Positions 46,548-55,866 of a stretch of DNA of 64,000 nucleotides are shown here, piece after piece. Source of the stretch: Alphaproteobacteria bacterium US3C007 (GTDB lineage Bacteria > Pseudomonadota > Alphaproteobacteria > Rhodobacterales > Rhodobacteraceae); the NCBI GenBank assembly GCA_034423775.1, contig CP139918.1:3410001-3474000 (forward strand). The letters are read 5' to 3'. A program made the position numbers and the translations under genes. Position 1 is the stretch's first letter; each line of letters starts with the position of its first letter. The notes under the pieces are model-generated. The model was not told where the DNA came from, made no database searches, and was given only the letters and a program-made list of their open reading frames with translations.

Positions 46548-46700
46548 ATGCCAAAACGAACATCGCTACAGGATACAAAGCGAGTTGAGACTGCAGACGA
46601 TCTCGACGACATGGTTCAGAACAAGCGTGGGGGGTGGCGTGCCGCGGCGGCAAAGGCACACCGCCGGCAATGTCGATATATAAAAACGAATGACGGATAA
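46548..46700 (+). CDS. Very small basic protein, possibly frameshifted at its end
   Basis: MPKRTSLQDTKRVETADDLD then DMVQNKRGGWRAAAAKAHRR gives 50 residues. A second short frame (MTDKLVRLAYDGEYEPND) starts at 46690 and overlaps its stop. Read together they look like one basic protein with a one-base change near 46690. No family is recognised. Confidence 0.5.
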   Translation: MPKRTSLQDTKRVETADDLDDMVQNKRGGWRAAAAKAHRRQCRYIKTNDG

Positions 46701-46770
46701 GCTCGTGCGCCTGGCTTATGACGGCGAGTACGAACCCAACGATTAATTTTGCATTAGTGAGAGTGAAAAC

Positions 46771-47163
46771 ATGAAAAGCATAATCGAACTCAAGAATTTG
46801 GAACTTAAACTATCTCTGGGAACATACGGTCCATATGATGTCGTTCCAGATGTTCACCTCCTACATCTCAAGCTTACAATTGATCCAAAGTTCGTTTTTA
46901 TCGATACCGATTGCATGGACCATGTCTTCGATTACGATCCACTGATCGCCGAAATCGATCGTCTCGCGAGCGACGGGCATTATCATACGCAAGAGAGGCT
47001 GATGACAAGGATTACTGCAGCCTGCGCGGCGTATGAAGTGATCGAAGCCGTTGAAATCTACCTGAGCAAACGTCCGGTCCTGCGGGACAGCGGCGAACTT
47101 GGGGTGAGATTAAATGTCAAGGCTGAAGAGCTTGCAGAAGTCCGTTCATTGATGAAGGGCTAG
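46771..47163 (+). CDS. folB: Dihydroneopterin aldolase-like (FolB)
   Basis: A 130-residue protein with the FolB/T-fold start IELKNLELKLSLGTYGPYD and the later segments DHVFDYDPLIAEIDRLASDG and ACAAYEVIEAVEIYLSKR. The family converts dihydroneopterin in folate synthesis, as an octamer. The neighbouring photolyase-like protein suggests it could supply a pterin-type antenna cofactor. That link is inference. Confidence 0.82.
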   Translation: MKSIIELKNLELKLSLGTYGPYDVVPDVHLLHLKLTIDPKFVFIDTDCMDHVFDYDPLIAEIDRLASDGHYHTQERLMTRITAACAAYEVIEAVEIYLSKRPVLRDSGELGVRLNVKAEELAEVRSLMKG

Positions 47164-47190
47164 AAACAAGTAACCGGAAGTGAGCGGACG

Positions 47191-47367
47191 ATGTTTGATA
47201 AAATGAAACATCAGTGGCAGCAAAAAAATACCACATCGCAGGATCAAACTGCTACCCTAAGGCAAAGATTAATAAAGGTACGGGCGAACGCTGCTTTTGT
47301 TCAGCGCCAAAAGCCAGAGCAGCCGGCTGGCGGGTGCCTTAATAACCGTATGACTAGATATTATTGA
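47191..47367 (+). CDS. Possible very small protein
   Basis: A 58-residue frame (MFDKMKHQWQQKNTTSQDQT...) follows folB by 27 bases. It is Gln- and Lys-rich with no recognised domain. Low confidence that it is translated. The rest of 47164-47467 shows nothing else. Confidence 0.3.
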   Translation: MFDKMKHQWQQKNTTSQDQTATLRQRLIKVRANAAFVQRQKPEQPAGGCLNNRMTRYY

Positions 47368-47467
47368 TTTTAATTTTACTGGTTATATCATTTCTAAAAG
47401 CTTCGATTACGACAAAAGATCAAACGCCCTTGGAAGTTTTTGTTAATTTAACAATAGGGAAGGAGGC

Positions 47468-48259
47468 ATGGAAAAGATGAACAATGTACTTGCAGAATTT
47501 ATATGTACGAAAAAACCAAAGTTTGGCCATTATGTGGGTGAATTTGCAACGCCTGGCATAGGGCATCTGCTGGCTTCTGCAGGTTGCGACTTCGTCTTTT
47601 TTGATATGGAACATTCTGGATTTGGATTTGAAACGTGCAAACAAGTGATACGCTATTTTGAGGCAGCCAAGATACCCCTCATCGCTCGCACCCCCACAAA
47701 AGACTATGACGGTATCGCACGCCTATGTGATGCAGGGGCAGAAGGGATTATGGCGCCAATGATCAGCAGTGCTGATGAGGCTGCTAAGATCGTAAGCTAT
47801 ATGAAATATCCACCATTTGGAAAAAGAGGTGTAGCCTTGGGCGCTGCGCATGATAATTTCAATTTAGGCACTGTCTCAGTTGAAAAGAGATTGAACGAAG
47901 CTAACGATCGTACAACTTTCTTTGCAATGATTGAGACATCAGAAGGTTTAAACAACGTTGAAGAAATTGCTGCCACACCAGGTGTTGATTGTCTTTGGAT
48001 TGGGCACTTTGATTTGTCAGCTTCTCTCGGTATTCCAGGCCAGTTTGAGCATCCTACTTACCTTGAGGCCGTTACGCATATTTGTGAAGCGACGAAGAAA
48101 TACAATCGCTCTTTGGGGCAACTCATCAATTCCATCCCAGAAGGGAAAACGGTTTTAGCCAAAGAATATGATTTCATTTGCTATGGAACCGATACATCCA
48201 TCTACCAACGAGCTTTGCTTGAGGGAATTTCTGCGCTGAGGAGCGCTGAAAAAAACTAA
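47468..48259 (+). CDS. HpcH/HpaI-family aldolase
   Basis: A 263-residue class II (metal-dependent) pyruvate aldolase. FGHYVGEFATPGIGHLLASA, FFDMEHSGFGFETC and LIARTPTKDYDGIARLCDAG, then GIMAPMISSADEA, FFAMIETSEGLNNVEEIAA and LWIGHFDLSASLG are the family landmarks. It splits 2-keto-3-deoxy or 4-hydroxy-2-oxo acids into pyruvate and an aldehyde. AGGAGG sits 1 base before the ATG at 47468 and 10 before the ATG at 47477, which may be the real start. A dehydrogenase gene follows on the same strand. Confidence 0.9.
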   Translation: MEKMNNVLAEFICTKKPKFGHYVGEFATPGIGHLLASAGCDFVFFDMEHSGFGFETCKQVIRYFEAAKIPLIARTPTKDYDGIARLCDAGAEGIMAPMISSADEAAKIVSYMKYPPFGKRGVALGAAHDNFNLGTVSVEKRLNEANDRTTFFAMIETSEGLNNVEEIAATPGVDCLWIGHFDLSASLGIPGQFEHPTYLEAVTHICEATKKYNRSLGQLINSIPEGKTVLAKEYDFICYGTDTSIYQRALLEGISALRSAEKN

Positions 48260-48421
48260 TTTACTCAAGGTATTTAACCCACGCGGACACGGCTAAAAGG
48301 TTAAGGGTTACACGAGCATTATTGCAAATGATCTTGAAAAGTTGATGTTTTATATGGATGATGAAATTCAAAAATCTTCGTGCGGAATTCAAAGTCTTTT
48401 TAATAAATAAGGGCCTTTATA

Positions 48422-49291
48422 TTGAAAAAACGGCAAATAATAGGATTTATTGGAACGGGTATCATGGGAACGGGCATGGTACACAATCTTCTTTTAAATG
48501 AGTATGACGTAAACATTTTAGCCCATAAAAATAGAGCACCAATTGACCGGTTGGTCTCAAGCGGCGCAAAAGAACTATATTCCCTAAAGGATATTGCACG
48601 CCAGTCGGATATCGTAATTTTGTGCTTACCCAATTCAGAGACCGTCAAGGTGGTTCTGACAAAAATCATTTCAGACCTAGAAAATGATACTTTGCTGATT
48701 GATTGTACCACGAACAGCGTAGAGGCGGTAAACCAGTTTCAGGCCCGCGCAGTTTCAGGTAGGATTAGATATGCAGAAGCACCCTTAACCGGCGGGCAGC
48801 TCCAAGCAGAAACCGCCGCGCTGGGCGCAATCGTGGGCTGTGCGCGCGAAGATTTTGAGGAAATCAAAACGGTTCTGGGCCCCTGCTGTCAAACGATTGA
48901 ACGTTTTGGTGATATTGGGTCAGGCGCAAAAGCAAAATTAATATCTAATTTTTTAGCTCTTGGAACTGCCACACTTGTTGTCGAGTCTATGAAAGCAGCC
49001 CGCGATTGTGAGGTGGATTGGGAAAAATTCTACAAATTAGCCTCTCAGGGGTCAGGCCATTCAATGAGCCTTGATCGTATTGCTCCCAAAGCGATAAACG
49101 GCGAGTATGATAGCTATGTTTTTAGCATAGCAAACACATTGAAAGATCTTTCTTACATTCGCGATATTTTTGAAGCCGAGCAAGATTATGGAAAAATGGC
49201 TCAACTGTTGTTTGATATCTACCAGCAAAGTAACTCTGAAGGTAACGGCGAACACTTTTTAAGTAGTCGGCTTAAACCTCGCGATTTATAA
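48422..49291 (+). CDS. 3-Hydroxyisobutyrate-dehydrogenase-family oxidoreductase
   Basis: A 289-residue beta-hydroxyacid dehydrogenase. IIGFIGTGIMGTGMVHNLLL is the NAD(P) site, YAEAPLTGGQLQAE the substrate-binding loop, and the catalytic Lys lies in GAKAKLISNFLALGTATLV. The start is TTG with AAGGG 8 bases before; no ATG is available. It may reduce an aldehyde such as tartronate semialdehyde made by the upstream aldolase. The specific substrate is not known. Confidence 0.85.
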   Translation: MKKRQIIGFIGTGIMGTGMVHNLLLNEYDVNILAHKNRAPIDRLVSSGAKELYSLKDIARQSDIVILCLPNSETVKVVLTKIISDLENDTLLIDCTTNSVEAVNQFQARAVSGRIRYAEAPLTGGQLQAETAALGAIVGCAREDFEEIKTVLGPCCQTIERFGDIGSGAKAKLISNFLALGTATLVVESMKAARDCEVDWEKFYKLASQGSGHSMSLDRIAPKAINGEYDSYVFSIANTLKDLSYIRDIFEAEQDYGKMAQLLFDIYQQSNSEGNGEHFLSSRLKPRDL

Positions 49292-49346
49292 TTCTTGGAC
49301 ATGTAATTGAATTAAGTTTTTAATAAAATCGGCTGGATGGTGCTTC

Positions 49347-50702
49347 TTACAACAAGCCACCGATCTCTTTTCGGGCAACCCTTGTGACTATAGTTAAAGA
49401 TAATATCCAACCCGTTAGAACGGCACATGCAATCCCAAACCAAACACCCTGCACGTCGTAACCTAGGTATGAAATAAAAACCCAGATAAAAAAAGCCACA
49501 CCAAATCCCTGTCGATAAATGCTAATCCACAATGTCCAGATGGCCTGTTTAAGCGCCTGCAATAACGAGTTTATTGCAAAAAGCATCATATAGAATGGGA
49601 ATAAAAAGGCGTCGACGCGCAGATAGCTACTTGCAGCCTCGATTACGTCTGGATCACTGCTAAAGAGCGAAATCGCAAAAGGGCCACCAAATATCAAAAG
49701 AGGGGCAGCCACCGCCGTCATTACAAAACCGGCAGTCCAGCAATACCTCAAAGCAGCGCGTACGCGATCAAATTTAAGGGCCCCAAAGTTCTGCCCTGCA
49801 ATCGGCAGCAAAGCTCCGGTCATTCCGAGCACGGGAAGTAATAAAATCTGTTCTATACGCAACGCAATGCCATAGGCCGCGACTGCGTGCCCCCCAAATG
49901 CCTTCAACGCAAATTGGACAACGAAGCCTGACACGAACATGATCATCAGCGCAGAACTTGCTGGTAAAAGCAAAGCTAAGATTTGTTTAAAACTATCCTT
50001 TATCGGTCTAAAGGCTGAACGTTGAACAGATTGCATGATTTTCAATTTAAAAATGCGCAGTGCGATATAGACCATGACGCCGGTTTGGCTGACAATTGTT
50101 GCAGCTGCGATGCCATTAAAGCCCATTCCTGACCAGATGGTGGGTAGACCAAACATGAACAGCGGATTGAGCCCTATATTGGCGACAAAAGCCACCATAA
50201 GCGCGCGTTGCATGCTGCGGCTATCCCCGTGTGCTTGTAAAATACCATTGCCACCATACGCGATTAAAAATCCGGGCAGTGCAAAAATTAGCCATTCGAA
50301 ATACCCCAAAGCGGCGTTTCGGTAAGACCCCGGTTCGGATACCAATTCGATAAGCTTTGGGCCCAAAATCCAGCCGAGAACCATGGAAGTAACCGTGATT
50401 ATAACGCTGAATGTAAGCCCCTGTGCAATGAAGCGCTGCGTTTGTTGCTTATCCCCACTGCCTTTGGCGTTACTGACCAGCGCACTCAGGGCTGAACTTA
50501 GCCCAAATCCCAACGCCATCAGAATGAAAATTGCTTGATATCCGATGGCAAGCCCGGCTTGGGCATCTGTTGAAAGAAGCCCCGCATAGTAAACGTCTAC
50601 GATATTATACAGCGTTGCAAAAAGCATTCCAAAGGCTGCTGGCAATGCAAGAGAGCGAAAGTGCCGGGCCATTGGGCCATTAGTGAGGTTATCTTTTCCC
50701 AT
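49347..50702 (-). CDS. MATE-family efflux transporter
   Basis: A 451-residue membrane protein with about twelve helices in two similar halves (FATLYNIVDVYYAGLLSTDA in the first; the matching GAVALAFAGNF-type stretch reads AVAAYGIALRIEQILLLPVL in the second). MATE proteins export cationic drugs or metabolites by H+ or Na+ antiport. The specificity is unknown. It follows a decayed EamA transporter gene. Confidence 0.92.
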   Translation of the reverse strand: MGKDNLTNGPMARHFRSLALPAAFGMLFATLYNIVDVYYAGLLSTDAQAGLAIGYQAIFILMALGFGLSSALSALVSNAKGSGDKQQTQRFIAQGLTFSVIITVTSMVLGWILGPKLIELVSEPGSYRNAALGYFEWLIFALPGFLIAYGGNGILQAHGDSRSMQRALMVAFVANIGLNPLFMFGLPTIWSGMGFNGIAAATIVSQTGVMVYIALRIFKLKIMQSVQRSAFRPIKDSFKQILALLLPASSALMIMFVSGFVVQFALKAFGGHAVAAYGIALRIEQILLLPVLGMTGALLPIAGQNFGALKFDRVRAALRYCWTAGFVMTAVAAPLLIFGGPFAISLFSSDPDVIEAASSYLRVDAFLFPFYMMLFAINSLLQALKQAIWTLWISIYRQGFGVAFFIWVFISYLGYDVQGVWFGIACAVLTGWILSLTIVTRVARKEIGGLL

Positions 50703-50711
50703 AGGGTGACA

Positions 50712-51165
50712 TTACTTCCGGTCTGGACGCTTAGCTAATAATTGTTCGCGCCAAATTATGTAAAGGCCAGAAAATGTGACCAAAGCAGAACCGAATAACA
50801 TTGATTAGCTTGGGCGCTCTTCGGTCACCAGAATGCCTGAAATCAGAAGAATAACAATGCGAGAATATCTTAATGGCATAATGGCTTAAATCTCCCCTAT
50901 TCATAGGAAGGTAATAAGCAACAAATAACCAACTGACCCGAAACCAACCATGCATGCAACCACCAACCAATTGAAATCAGCAGGAAGATACATCTCCTCA
51001 TGTATATTAGCGCAAAAATTATAAGAACCCGAATTAAGGCAAGCGGACGCGCAAATACTATAGTAATGGTAGCAGGGCTTGCTGTAGTAATACCCAGTGG
51101 CGTTAGTCAAGTGAGGAGGTCCCTCAAACAAAAAGCCACCAAGGCAACAAGCGTCCAAACAATGG
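50712..51165 (-). pseudogene. Decayed EamA/DMT transporter
   Basis: Fragments in several frames, in order: WTLVALVAFCLRDLLTRLTP and LGITTASLATITIVFA, then VSGQLVICCLLP, then APLRYSRIVILLISGILVTE, then MLFGSALVTFSGLYIIWREQ with a stop at 50712. They match the second half of EamA-family drug/metabolite transporters. Frameshifts and stops separate the pieces. Confidence 0.8.
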
Positions 51166-51339
51166 AATAGTCTAAGCCTTGTTCTCCTGATTGATGAACC
51201 AATAAAACTCCTTGTCCGTCGTCATATAAAATGGGACGTCATATCTTTAATATCACTTCAGATGATGCCCGCGAAACACGATACCCCATCCGTGCGAGGG
51301 CTCCGTTTGATATAAACAATACACCAAAGTTGGAAAATA

Positions 51340-51835
51340 TTATAACTGCTTGGACCAAACCTCGAAAGAGTTGGCAAAGGTCACTTCTCACACAAAATCA
51401 CCTTGTGACAGCAAGGCAGCGAACAATTCGAGAAGATATTTAAAACTTCCGGCGATAGAACAGAGCAAACGCTGGCGCAACATTGGAATAAGGCTTAAGA
51501 AAAGATTATTCGGCTTAGTGATGATGGCTTCATACCAGACGCTAATCCTTTCAGAGACAAAGGCGAATTGGCAAAATCATTTGGATCGATCAGTCAAAGA
51601 AATTTGCTAGGAATTGCACTGAATCAAAAGGGTGAAATTTGGGCTCACGAAATGGGGCCTAAGAATGGCGATGAACTTAATTCAATCCTTTATAGAGCGC
51701 ACTATGGGTCGCCAATAGTGTCGGAAGGCATTCATTATAGTGTTGCAGTTATCTCAGCGCACGATACCGTATTCCAACGTTCACGCCTCGCCCACACCCT
51801 CTGTACCAATTTTATATGCTTCCGCTAGGCCAGTA
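51340..51835 (+). pseudogene. Decayed PQQ-dependent aldose sugar dehydrogenase
   Basis: IRLSDDGFIPDANPFRDKGE, SFGSISQRNLLGIALNQKGE, WAHEMGPKNGDELNSILYRA and YGSPIVSEGIHYSVAVISAH match soluble aldose sugar dehydrogenases (YliI/Asd-like). The upstream part is frameshifted and the C-terminal blades are missing, so only a fragment of the propeller remains. Confidence 0.8.
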
Positions 51836-51887
51836 GGGTGAGCTGAGGGTTTGGTGATTAGGTTTTTAGGTATGTCTGATATTGGTT

Positions 51888-52232
51888 TTAATTAACTATT
51901 TCGCATGAAGTTTTCGAAAATAAATTAAAATACTTAATCCAATTTCTTTGTTTGTGACCCGTTTTTAAGGTGGCTCCATAATTTCTACTCGGTTCATCTG
52001 TTACAAAACCGAGCAGCGGAAGATAAGTTTCAAACGTTTGATCTTTACGCCTATCAGAGCTTATCGTTACTTTCGCAATCGGAGTTGAACCGAGGATTGT
52101 GGGACCAGAACCTGTGCAATTTATCACGACTTCTTCGTCAGAATAGCTCCACCTACAAAAGCACTTCAGGTCCTTATCATGGGCTAAAACGCCGCAAGGT
52201 ATCAATACCAAAAACAACCAACAAAGACGCAT
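51888..52232 (-). CDS. Small exported protein
   Basis: A 114-residue frame starting MRLCWLFLVLIPCGVLAHDK, a signal peptide with a cleavage site after LA. AAGG lies 7 bases upstream. The mature part has four Cys (CFCRW..., VINCTGSG, KTSCEIV), which may form disulfides. No family is recognised. Confidence 0.65.
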   Translation of the reverse strand: MRLCWLFLVLIPCGVLAHDKDLKCFCRWSYSDEEVVINCTGSGPTILGSTPIAKVTISSDRRKDQTFETYLPLLGFVTDEPSRNYGATLKTGHKQRNWIKYFNLFSKTSCEIVN

Positions 52233-52541
52233 AAAATTACCTTAAAAGTTGCTTTATACTGCACAAAGTAGCATTTTTTGAGACCTGAAAAATTTGAAAA
52301 CCCAATTCCTGACTGAACATAATGACACAGTGGGCACAAATTTCTAATAAGTAAATAATTAGCTTCAAAATTTTCTGCTGAAATCCGAAAGATGGATGTG
52401 ATGGAATATATAAAATTTATTTTACAAACCGCTTTATTGAACAAATATATGAGGCCTGAACGCTAGTTAAATTTCTTTGATGTCTTTTTAGCCGTATCAG
52501 TAGCAGGCCTACGAAACTCGATGGATGAAATTACGTTCCAA
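52233..52541. other. AT-rich intergenic stretch
   Basis: No supported gene; one minus-strand frame (52202-52444) overlaps the exported protein gene and has no recognisable features. Confidence 0.45.
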
Positions 52542-53105
52542 TTAAACGGCATTCGTTTGCTCTATAAATTCATCGTCACCTTCAAAAAGGCTGGCTTCGC
52601 TTAGATCGTACCAACTGGCAATGATTATTTGGGGAAAACACTTTATAGACGTATTATGATCCACAACGAGGCTGTTATACGCTCTTCGAGCTCGTTGGAG
52701 CCCATATTCAATTTGAGATATCTCTTGTTTAAGTCTACTGAATTTCTCATCGTGATTTACTTCGTCATTATTTGTCGCTTCGGCAATGACGTTTCGAAGC
52801 GCTAAAGAAACCTTACTTTCCTGTATCGATCTCTGCCCGATGGCAGCTGACGGTTCGATGTTATCAAGGTTTGTAAGTTTTGTCAGCGCGTCAAGTTCTT
52901 CCAGCGGATAGCGTTTAAGTATTGTCGTTAATGCTGTGATTAAATTTAAGCGTCGCTTCAAATGCCCGTCTAGTACTGTCCAATTTGCTTTGATAGCTTC
53001 ATTTCTTGTGATCAGACTATTATATATGGAGATCATGAAAACCCCCAATAGTACGAGCAAAGAAATGAAAACTCCCGTAAGAAGAGGAGCATACATGTCC
53101 GACAT
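52542..53105 (-). CDS. LemA-family membrane protein
   Basis: A 187-residue protein with an N-terminal membrane helix (VFISLLVLLGVFMISIYNSL), then LITRNEAIKANWTVLDGHLK with RRLNLITALTTILK and later RAYNSLVVDHNTSIKCFPQI, the LemA landmarks. The function of LemA proteins is not settled. The C-terminal FFEVD-type motif of the family appears as EASLFEGDD. Confidence 0.88.
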   Translation of the reverse strand: MSDMYAPLLTGVFISLLVLLGVFMISIYNSLITRNEAIKANWTVLDGHLKRRLNLITALTTILKRYPLEELDALTKLTNLDNIEPSAAIGQRSIQESKVSLALRNVIAEATNNDEVNHDEKFSRLKQEISQIEYGLQRARRAYNSLVVDHNTSIKCFPQIIIASWYDLSEASLFEGDDEFIEQTNAV

Positions 53106-53680
53106 TTTTTATTCTCTCTCAAAGCGGTCGAGATTTATTACACGAATAGAACGTCGCACTGTAGCACAATTTTTCTTTCTTTGTAAAAAGTGTTCCTAAA
53201 CGCGCTCTAAATTTTTATGGCCTCTTTCTAATAATTCAATACATTACACTGAGATAATTACGTTAAAAGTAAACGCCCAAGTACTTTACACCGGTTACAC
53301 AAGGTTCAGTGAACAGTCTTTTGTCCTGCTTGGCCACGCCCTCTGTGACCTTTATATATACTTGGGTTTCGCCAGTCAGGTGAGATGTAGGTTTATTAAC
53401 CAATATTTTTTTGCTGATTTATAAGGCTTCATCGAAAACGTCTAAGTAATGTATGTAGGCTAGCTTACATGCACCTTATTCTTATACTTCCCAGTCTAGG
53501 TAATGATCTACTTAGGGGTACGAAAGAAAAAACCGAGAGCGCTTTTGAGTGGTAGCCGCAGTGAAAGTGGAAATCTCACATACGGCATAAATGCAAATTC
53601 AATAATCTCTGGGCTGGTTTTGAAATAGCGGGATGAAATTCGATTAGGCATAGCCAAATTACTAATTATAGAACCCATTG
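53106..53680. other. Gene-free stretch left of the first IS element
   Basis: About 575 bases, AT-rich, no supported frame. There is a short inverted repeat at about 53449-53472 (TGTAGGCTAGCTTACA). Confidence 0.45.
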
Positions 53681-53735
53681 TGTCTTAGCCCCCTAGAACT
53701 GTGCCAGTATATTTTGGCATAGGGAGTAAGGAAAC

Positions 53736-54023
53736 ATGGCTCGGAAGCGTTATTCTGATGAAGATGTGTTGAAGTTATTGCGCGAGATTGATGTTCATTT
53801 GCACGATGGTTTGGACGTTGTGAGTGCGTGTCGCAAAGCTGGGATTTCAGATAAGAGTTATTATTACTGGCGTAAGAAGTTTGGAGGCCTTTCTCGTTCA
53901 CAGGTTTCAGAGATGAAATCGCTCAAGAAAGAAAACGAGCGCTTGAAGAAGATCGTCGCTGACTTGCAGTTAGACAAGGTGATCCTGAAGGAGAGCCTTG
54001 ATCATCTAAAGCCACGGGCCTGA
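53736..54023 (+). CDS. IS3-family OrfA (copy 1)
   Basis: A 95-residue protein with a helix-turn-helix (LDVVSACRKAGISDKSYYYW) and a leucine-zipper region (SLKKENERLKKIVADLQLDK). It binds the inverted repeats and, by -1 frameshifting, makes the OrfAB transposase. AAAG at 54008-54011 is a possible slip site. Confidence 0.93.
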   Translation: MARKRYSDEDVLKLLREIDVHLHDGLDVVSACRKAGISDKSYYYWRKKFGGLSRSQVSEMKSLKKENERLKKIVADLQLDKVILKESLDHLKPRA

Positions 54024-54868
54024 CGCGGGCTCAGCTTCGTCAGGCTGTTATTCATACGCGTCAAAAGCTGGATATTTCTGAGCGGCGTGCTTGCGCTGTT
54101 CTGGATGTAGCCCGCTCAAGTCTGCGCTATCAAGCCAAACAAGTAGATGATACCAAACTACGCTTGGCGATGATCCGGCTGGCCAAACAGTATGGGTGGT
54201 ATGGTTATAGGAAAGTCACAGCCCTGCTGCGCATGGAAGGCTGGCGTGTTAACCACAAGAGGATCGAGCGCTTATGGAACGAAGAAGGTTTACAGCTGCC
54301 GCGCCGGCACAAGAAGCGCAAACGGCTTTATCACAAAGACAGCTCCATCATCAGGCTGCGGCCCACACATCCCAACCATATTTGGGCGATCGACTTTGTG
54401 CACGATAAGCTTAGCAATGGGTGCAGCTATAAAATGCTCACGGTTCTAGATGAATATACCCGTGAAGCGCTCTACGTGGCAGTGCGATCCAAAATGAATG
54501 CGAACGACGTTTTGGAGACACTGCACCCGCTGCTGATTAAACATGGTAAGCCAGAGTTTATTCGCTCTGACAACGGACCCGAGTTCATTGCCACGCATCT
54601 ACAGGACTGGCTGAAGAGGATCGGTATCAAACCAATGCAAATCTATCCGGGCAGCCCTTGGGAAAATGGATACAACGAACGCTTTAACGGCACCTTGCGA
54701 AAAGAAGTGCTAAACGCTGAATGGTTCCACACCACACGGCAAGCCCAGGTCGCTATCAATGTTTGGCTCAGGCAATACAACCAGATCAGACCTCATCACG
54801 CATTAAACATGCGCCCACCCGTCCCAGAAACCTTATTAGAGAAACCAAAACTCAATGGGCGAGTATAG
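54002..54868 (+). CDS. IS3-family OrfB transposase (copy 1, frameshift-fused)
   Basis: The -1 frame opens at 54002 and runs to 54868; the first ATG is at 54164. It has the HTH_21 region (YGWYGYRKVTALLRMEGWRV) and the DDE catalytic core: IWAIDFVHDKL (D), FIRSDNGPEFI (D) and ENGYNERFNGTLRKEVLN (E, in DDE spacing). It works as part of OrfAB. Confidence 0.9.
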   Translation, partial: SSKATGLTRAQLRQAVIHTRQKLDISERRACAVLDVARSSLRYQAKQVDDTKLRLAMIRLAKQYGWYGYRKVTALLRMEGWRVNHKRIERLWNEEGLQLPRRHKKRKRLYHKDSSIIRLRPTHPNHIWAIDFVHDKLSNGCSYKMLTVLDEYTREALYVAVRSKMNANDVLETLHPLLIKHGKPEFIRSDNGPEFIATHLQDWLKRIGIKPMQIYPGSPWENGYNERFNGTLRKEVLNAEWFHTTRQAQVAINVWLRQYNQIRPHHALNMRPPVPETLLEKPKLNGRV

Positions 54869-54879
54869 GGGGCTAGACA

Positions 54880-54956
54880 ACACGGTCATGAGAATATGCG
54901 GGACTACATTGGCTTTTTAAAAGAAGCCGGTTTTGAATTTAAAGCGGACTTAAATT
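54880..54956 (+). pseudogene. Truncated gene tail right of the first IS
   Basis: HGHENMRDYIGFLKEAGFEF then KADLN and a stop reads as the C-terminus of a protein cut off by the IS end. I cannot name the family. The 5' part is not found at the left IS border. Confidence 0.45.
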
Positions 54957-55045
54957 AACCCGCCATCTAAAGCTCTGGATGATCCCACGGGCTTGTTGGC
55001 ATTGTTCTCTCTTCTGCGCTCATTGAGCCACGCGAAAGTGAATGT
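54957..55045 (-). pseudogene. Terminase C-terminal relic, copy A
   Basis: Read on the minus strand: a MSAEERTMPTSPWDHPEL tail and stop. It matches the KSAGDITMPTSPWDDPEF tail of copy C. Only the 3' end is left. The NTF2-like gene starting at 55124 is divergent to it. Confidence 0.55.
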
Positions 55046-55123
55046 ACTTCTTAATGTTTAACCCTATCAAAAAGTTTCATTGTATGATTTTCTATGCTGA
55101 GAGGCCGCAAAAGGAGTTATGAG

Positions 55124-55468
55124 ATGACAACTGCAACAGAATGTTTAGATGCTTTTAACAACTCTTTCGTAAACAAAGATAAATCATTCATTGATGCGAT
55201 AATGGCAGATAACTGTATGATTCATTTTACGGGTCTTGATGAAACGATGACACGACAGGAGTGTCTAGAGTGGTCGGAAACTGATTTTTGCGCTGGTTGT
55301 GCAGATTACACAATAATTCAAGATACCAATGATTGCATCGCGGGAACGCACAGTGCATGGGGTACTAGCGAAGATGGCGACTGGAGAAGCAAGTGTTTCT
55401 TTTTTGCCAAAAAAACGGGTGGCAAGATTACAGAGTGGTACGTCCACGCAAGGCCAATTGTTGATTAA
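55124..55468 (+). CDS. Small NTF2/SnoaL-like protein
   Basis: A 114-residue protein (MTTATECLDAFNNSFVNKDK...) with AAGGAG 8 bases before the ATG. The order of a helix, DNCMIHFTGLDETMT, then strands ending TGGKITEWYVHARP fits the SnoaL-like NTF2 fold. It sits between two terminase relics (A and B), both on the other strand. A similar-fold gene is at 11335-11697. The function is unknown. Confidence 0.75.
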   Translation: MTTATECLDAFNNSFVNKDKSFIDAIMADNCMIHFTGLDETMTRQECLEWSETDFCAGCADYTIIQDTNDCIAGTHSAWGTSEDGDWRSKCFFFAKKTGGKITEWYVHARPIVD

Positions 55469-55470
55469 AC

Positions 55471-55822
55471 CGCCATCTTTAACTGAGGGCCATCCCACGG
55501 GCTTGGTCAAATTCTTATATCTTCTGCGCTCATTGCTCAAGAGCCATTGCCAGCGCCACCAGGCCATTGATCTTTGAATAGCTTTGAGTTTGTGCAGCTT
55601 GCGGGTTGCGCGCAGGATCGCTTTGCACAACCGGTCCCGCCGCTGCTAAGCTGGTTATCGAACATATAGAAGAATAAGCTTTCGCCGAAGCTTCAAGCGC
55701 TTAATCGACTGCCCAACCTGAGCGCCTTTTTTGATGAAGGCGTAAGCGTCAGTGAAAGCCGATATCTTTTGACCGCATATCAATAAGACGTTTCTTTTCG
55801 TAGCGTAATTATTGACACGCAG
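55471..55822 (-). pseudogene. Terminase relic with N- and C-terminal parts, copy B
   Basis: Minus-strand reading gives NNYATKRN...GQKISAF, KKGAQVGQSIKRLKLRRKL, a stop, then KLHKLKAIQ, a frameshift, INGLVALAMALEQ and a decayed SPWDGPQL tail. The N-terminal piece aligns with copy C (NTKMTHDQKISAFFAYYCLI, PEGAQVGPPIKLM) and the last with KLDGLVALAMAF, the terminase nuclease-domain end. The same middle part is missing as in copy C. The ABM-like gene at 55867 is divergent, 44 bases away. Confidence 0.65.
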
Positions 55823-55866
55823 CGGCACTTTAATGTTGCATACTGTCATAATGAGAGGAGAACACA

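Larger units (their letters stand above)
53681..54879 (+). mobile_element. IS3-family element, IS407-like, copy 1
   Basis: 1199 bp with imperfect terminal inverted repeats: TGTCTTAGCCCCCTA at the left and TAGGGGGCTAGACA at the right. It carries an orfA/orfB pair. It is identical to copy 2 (60135-61333) except for one silent base that I found (CCG against CCA in a Pro codon of orfB). No target duplication can be seen. Confidence 0.93.

Noticed and set aside
53662..53901. Minus-strand frame over the IS left end, repeated at 59933-60355
   Set aside because: It is antisense to orfA and repeats only because the IS repeats.
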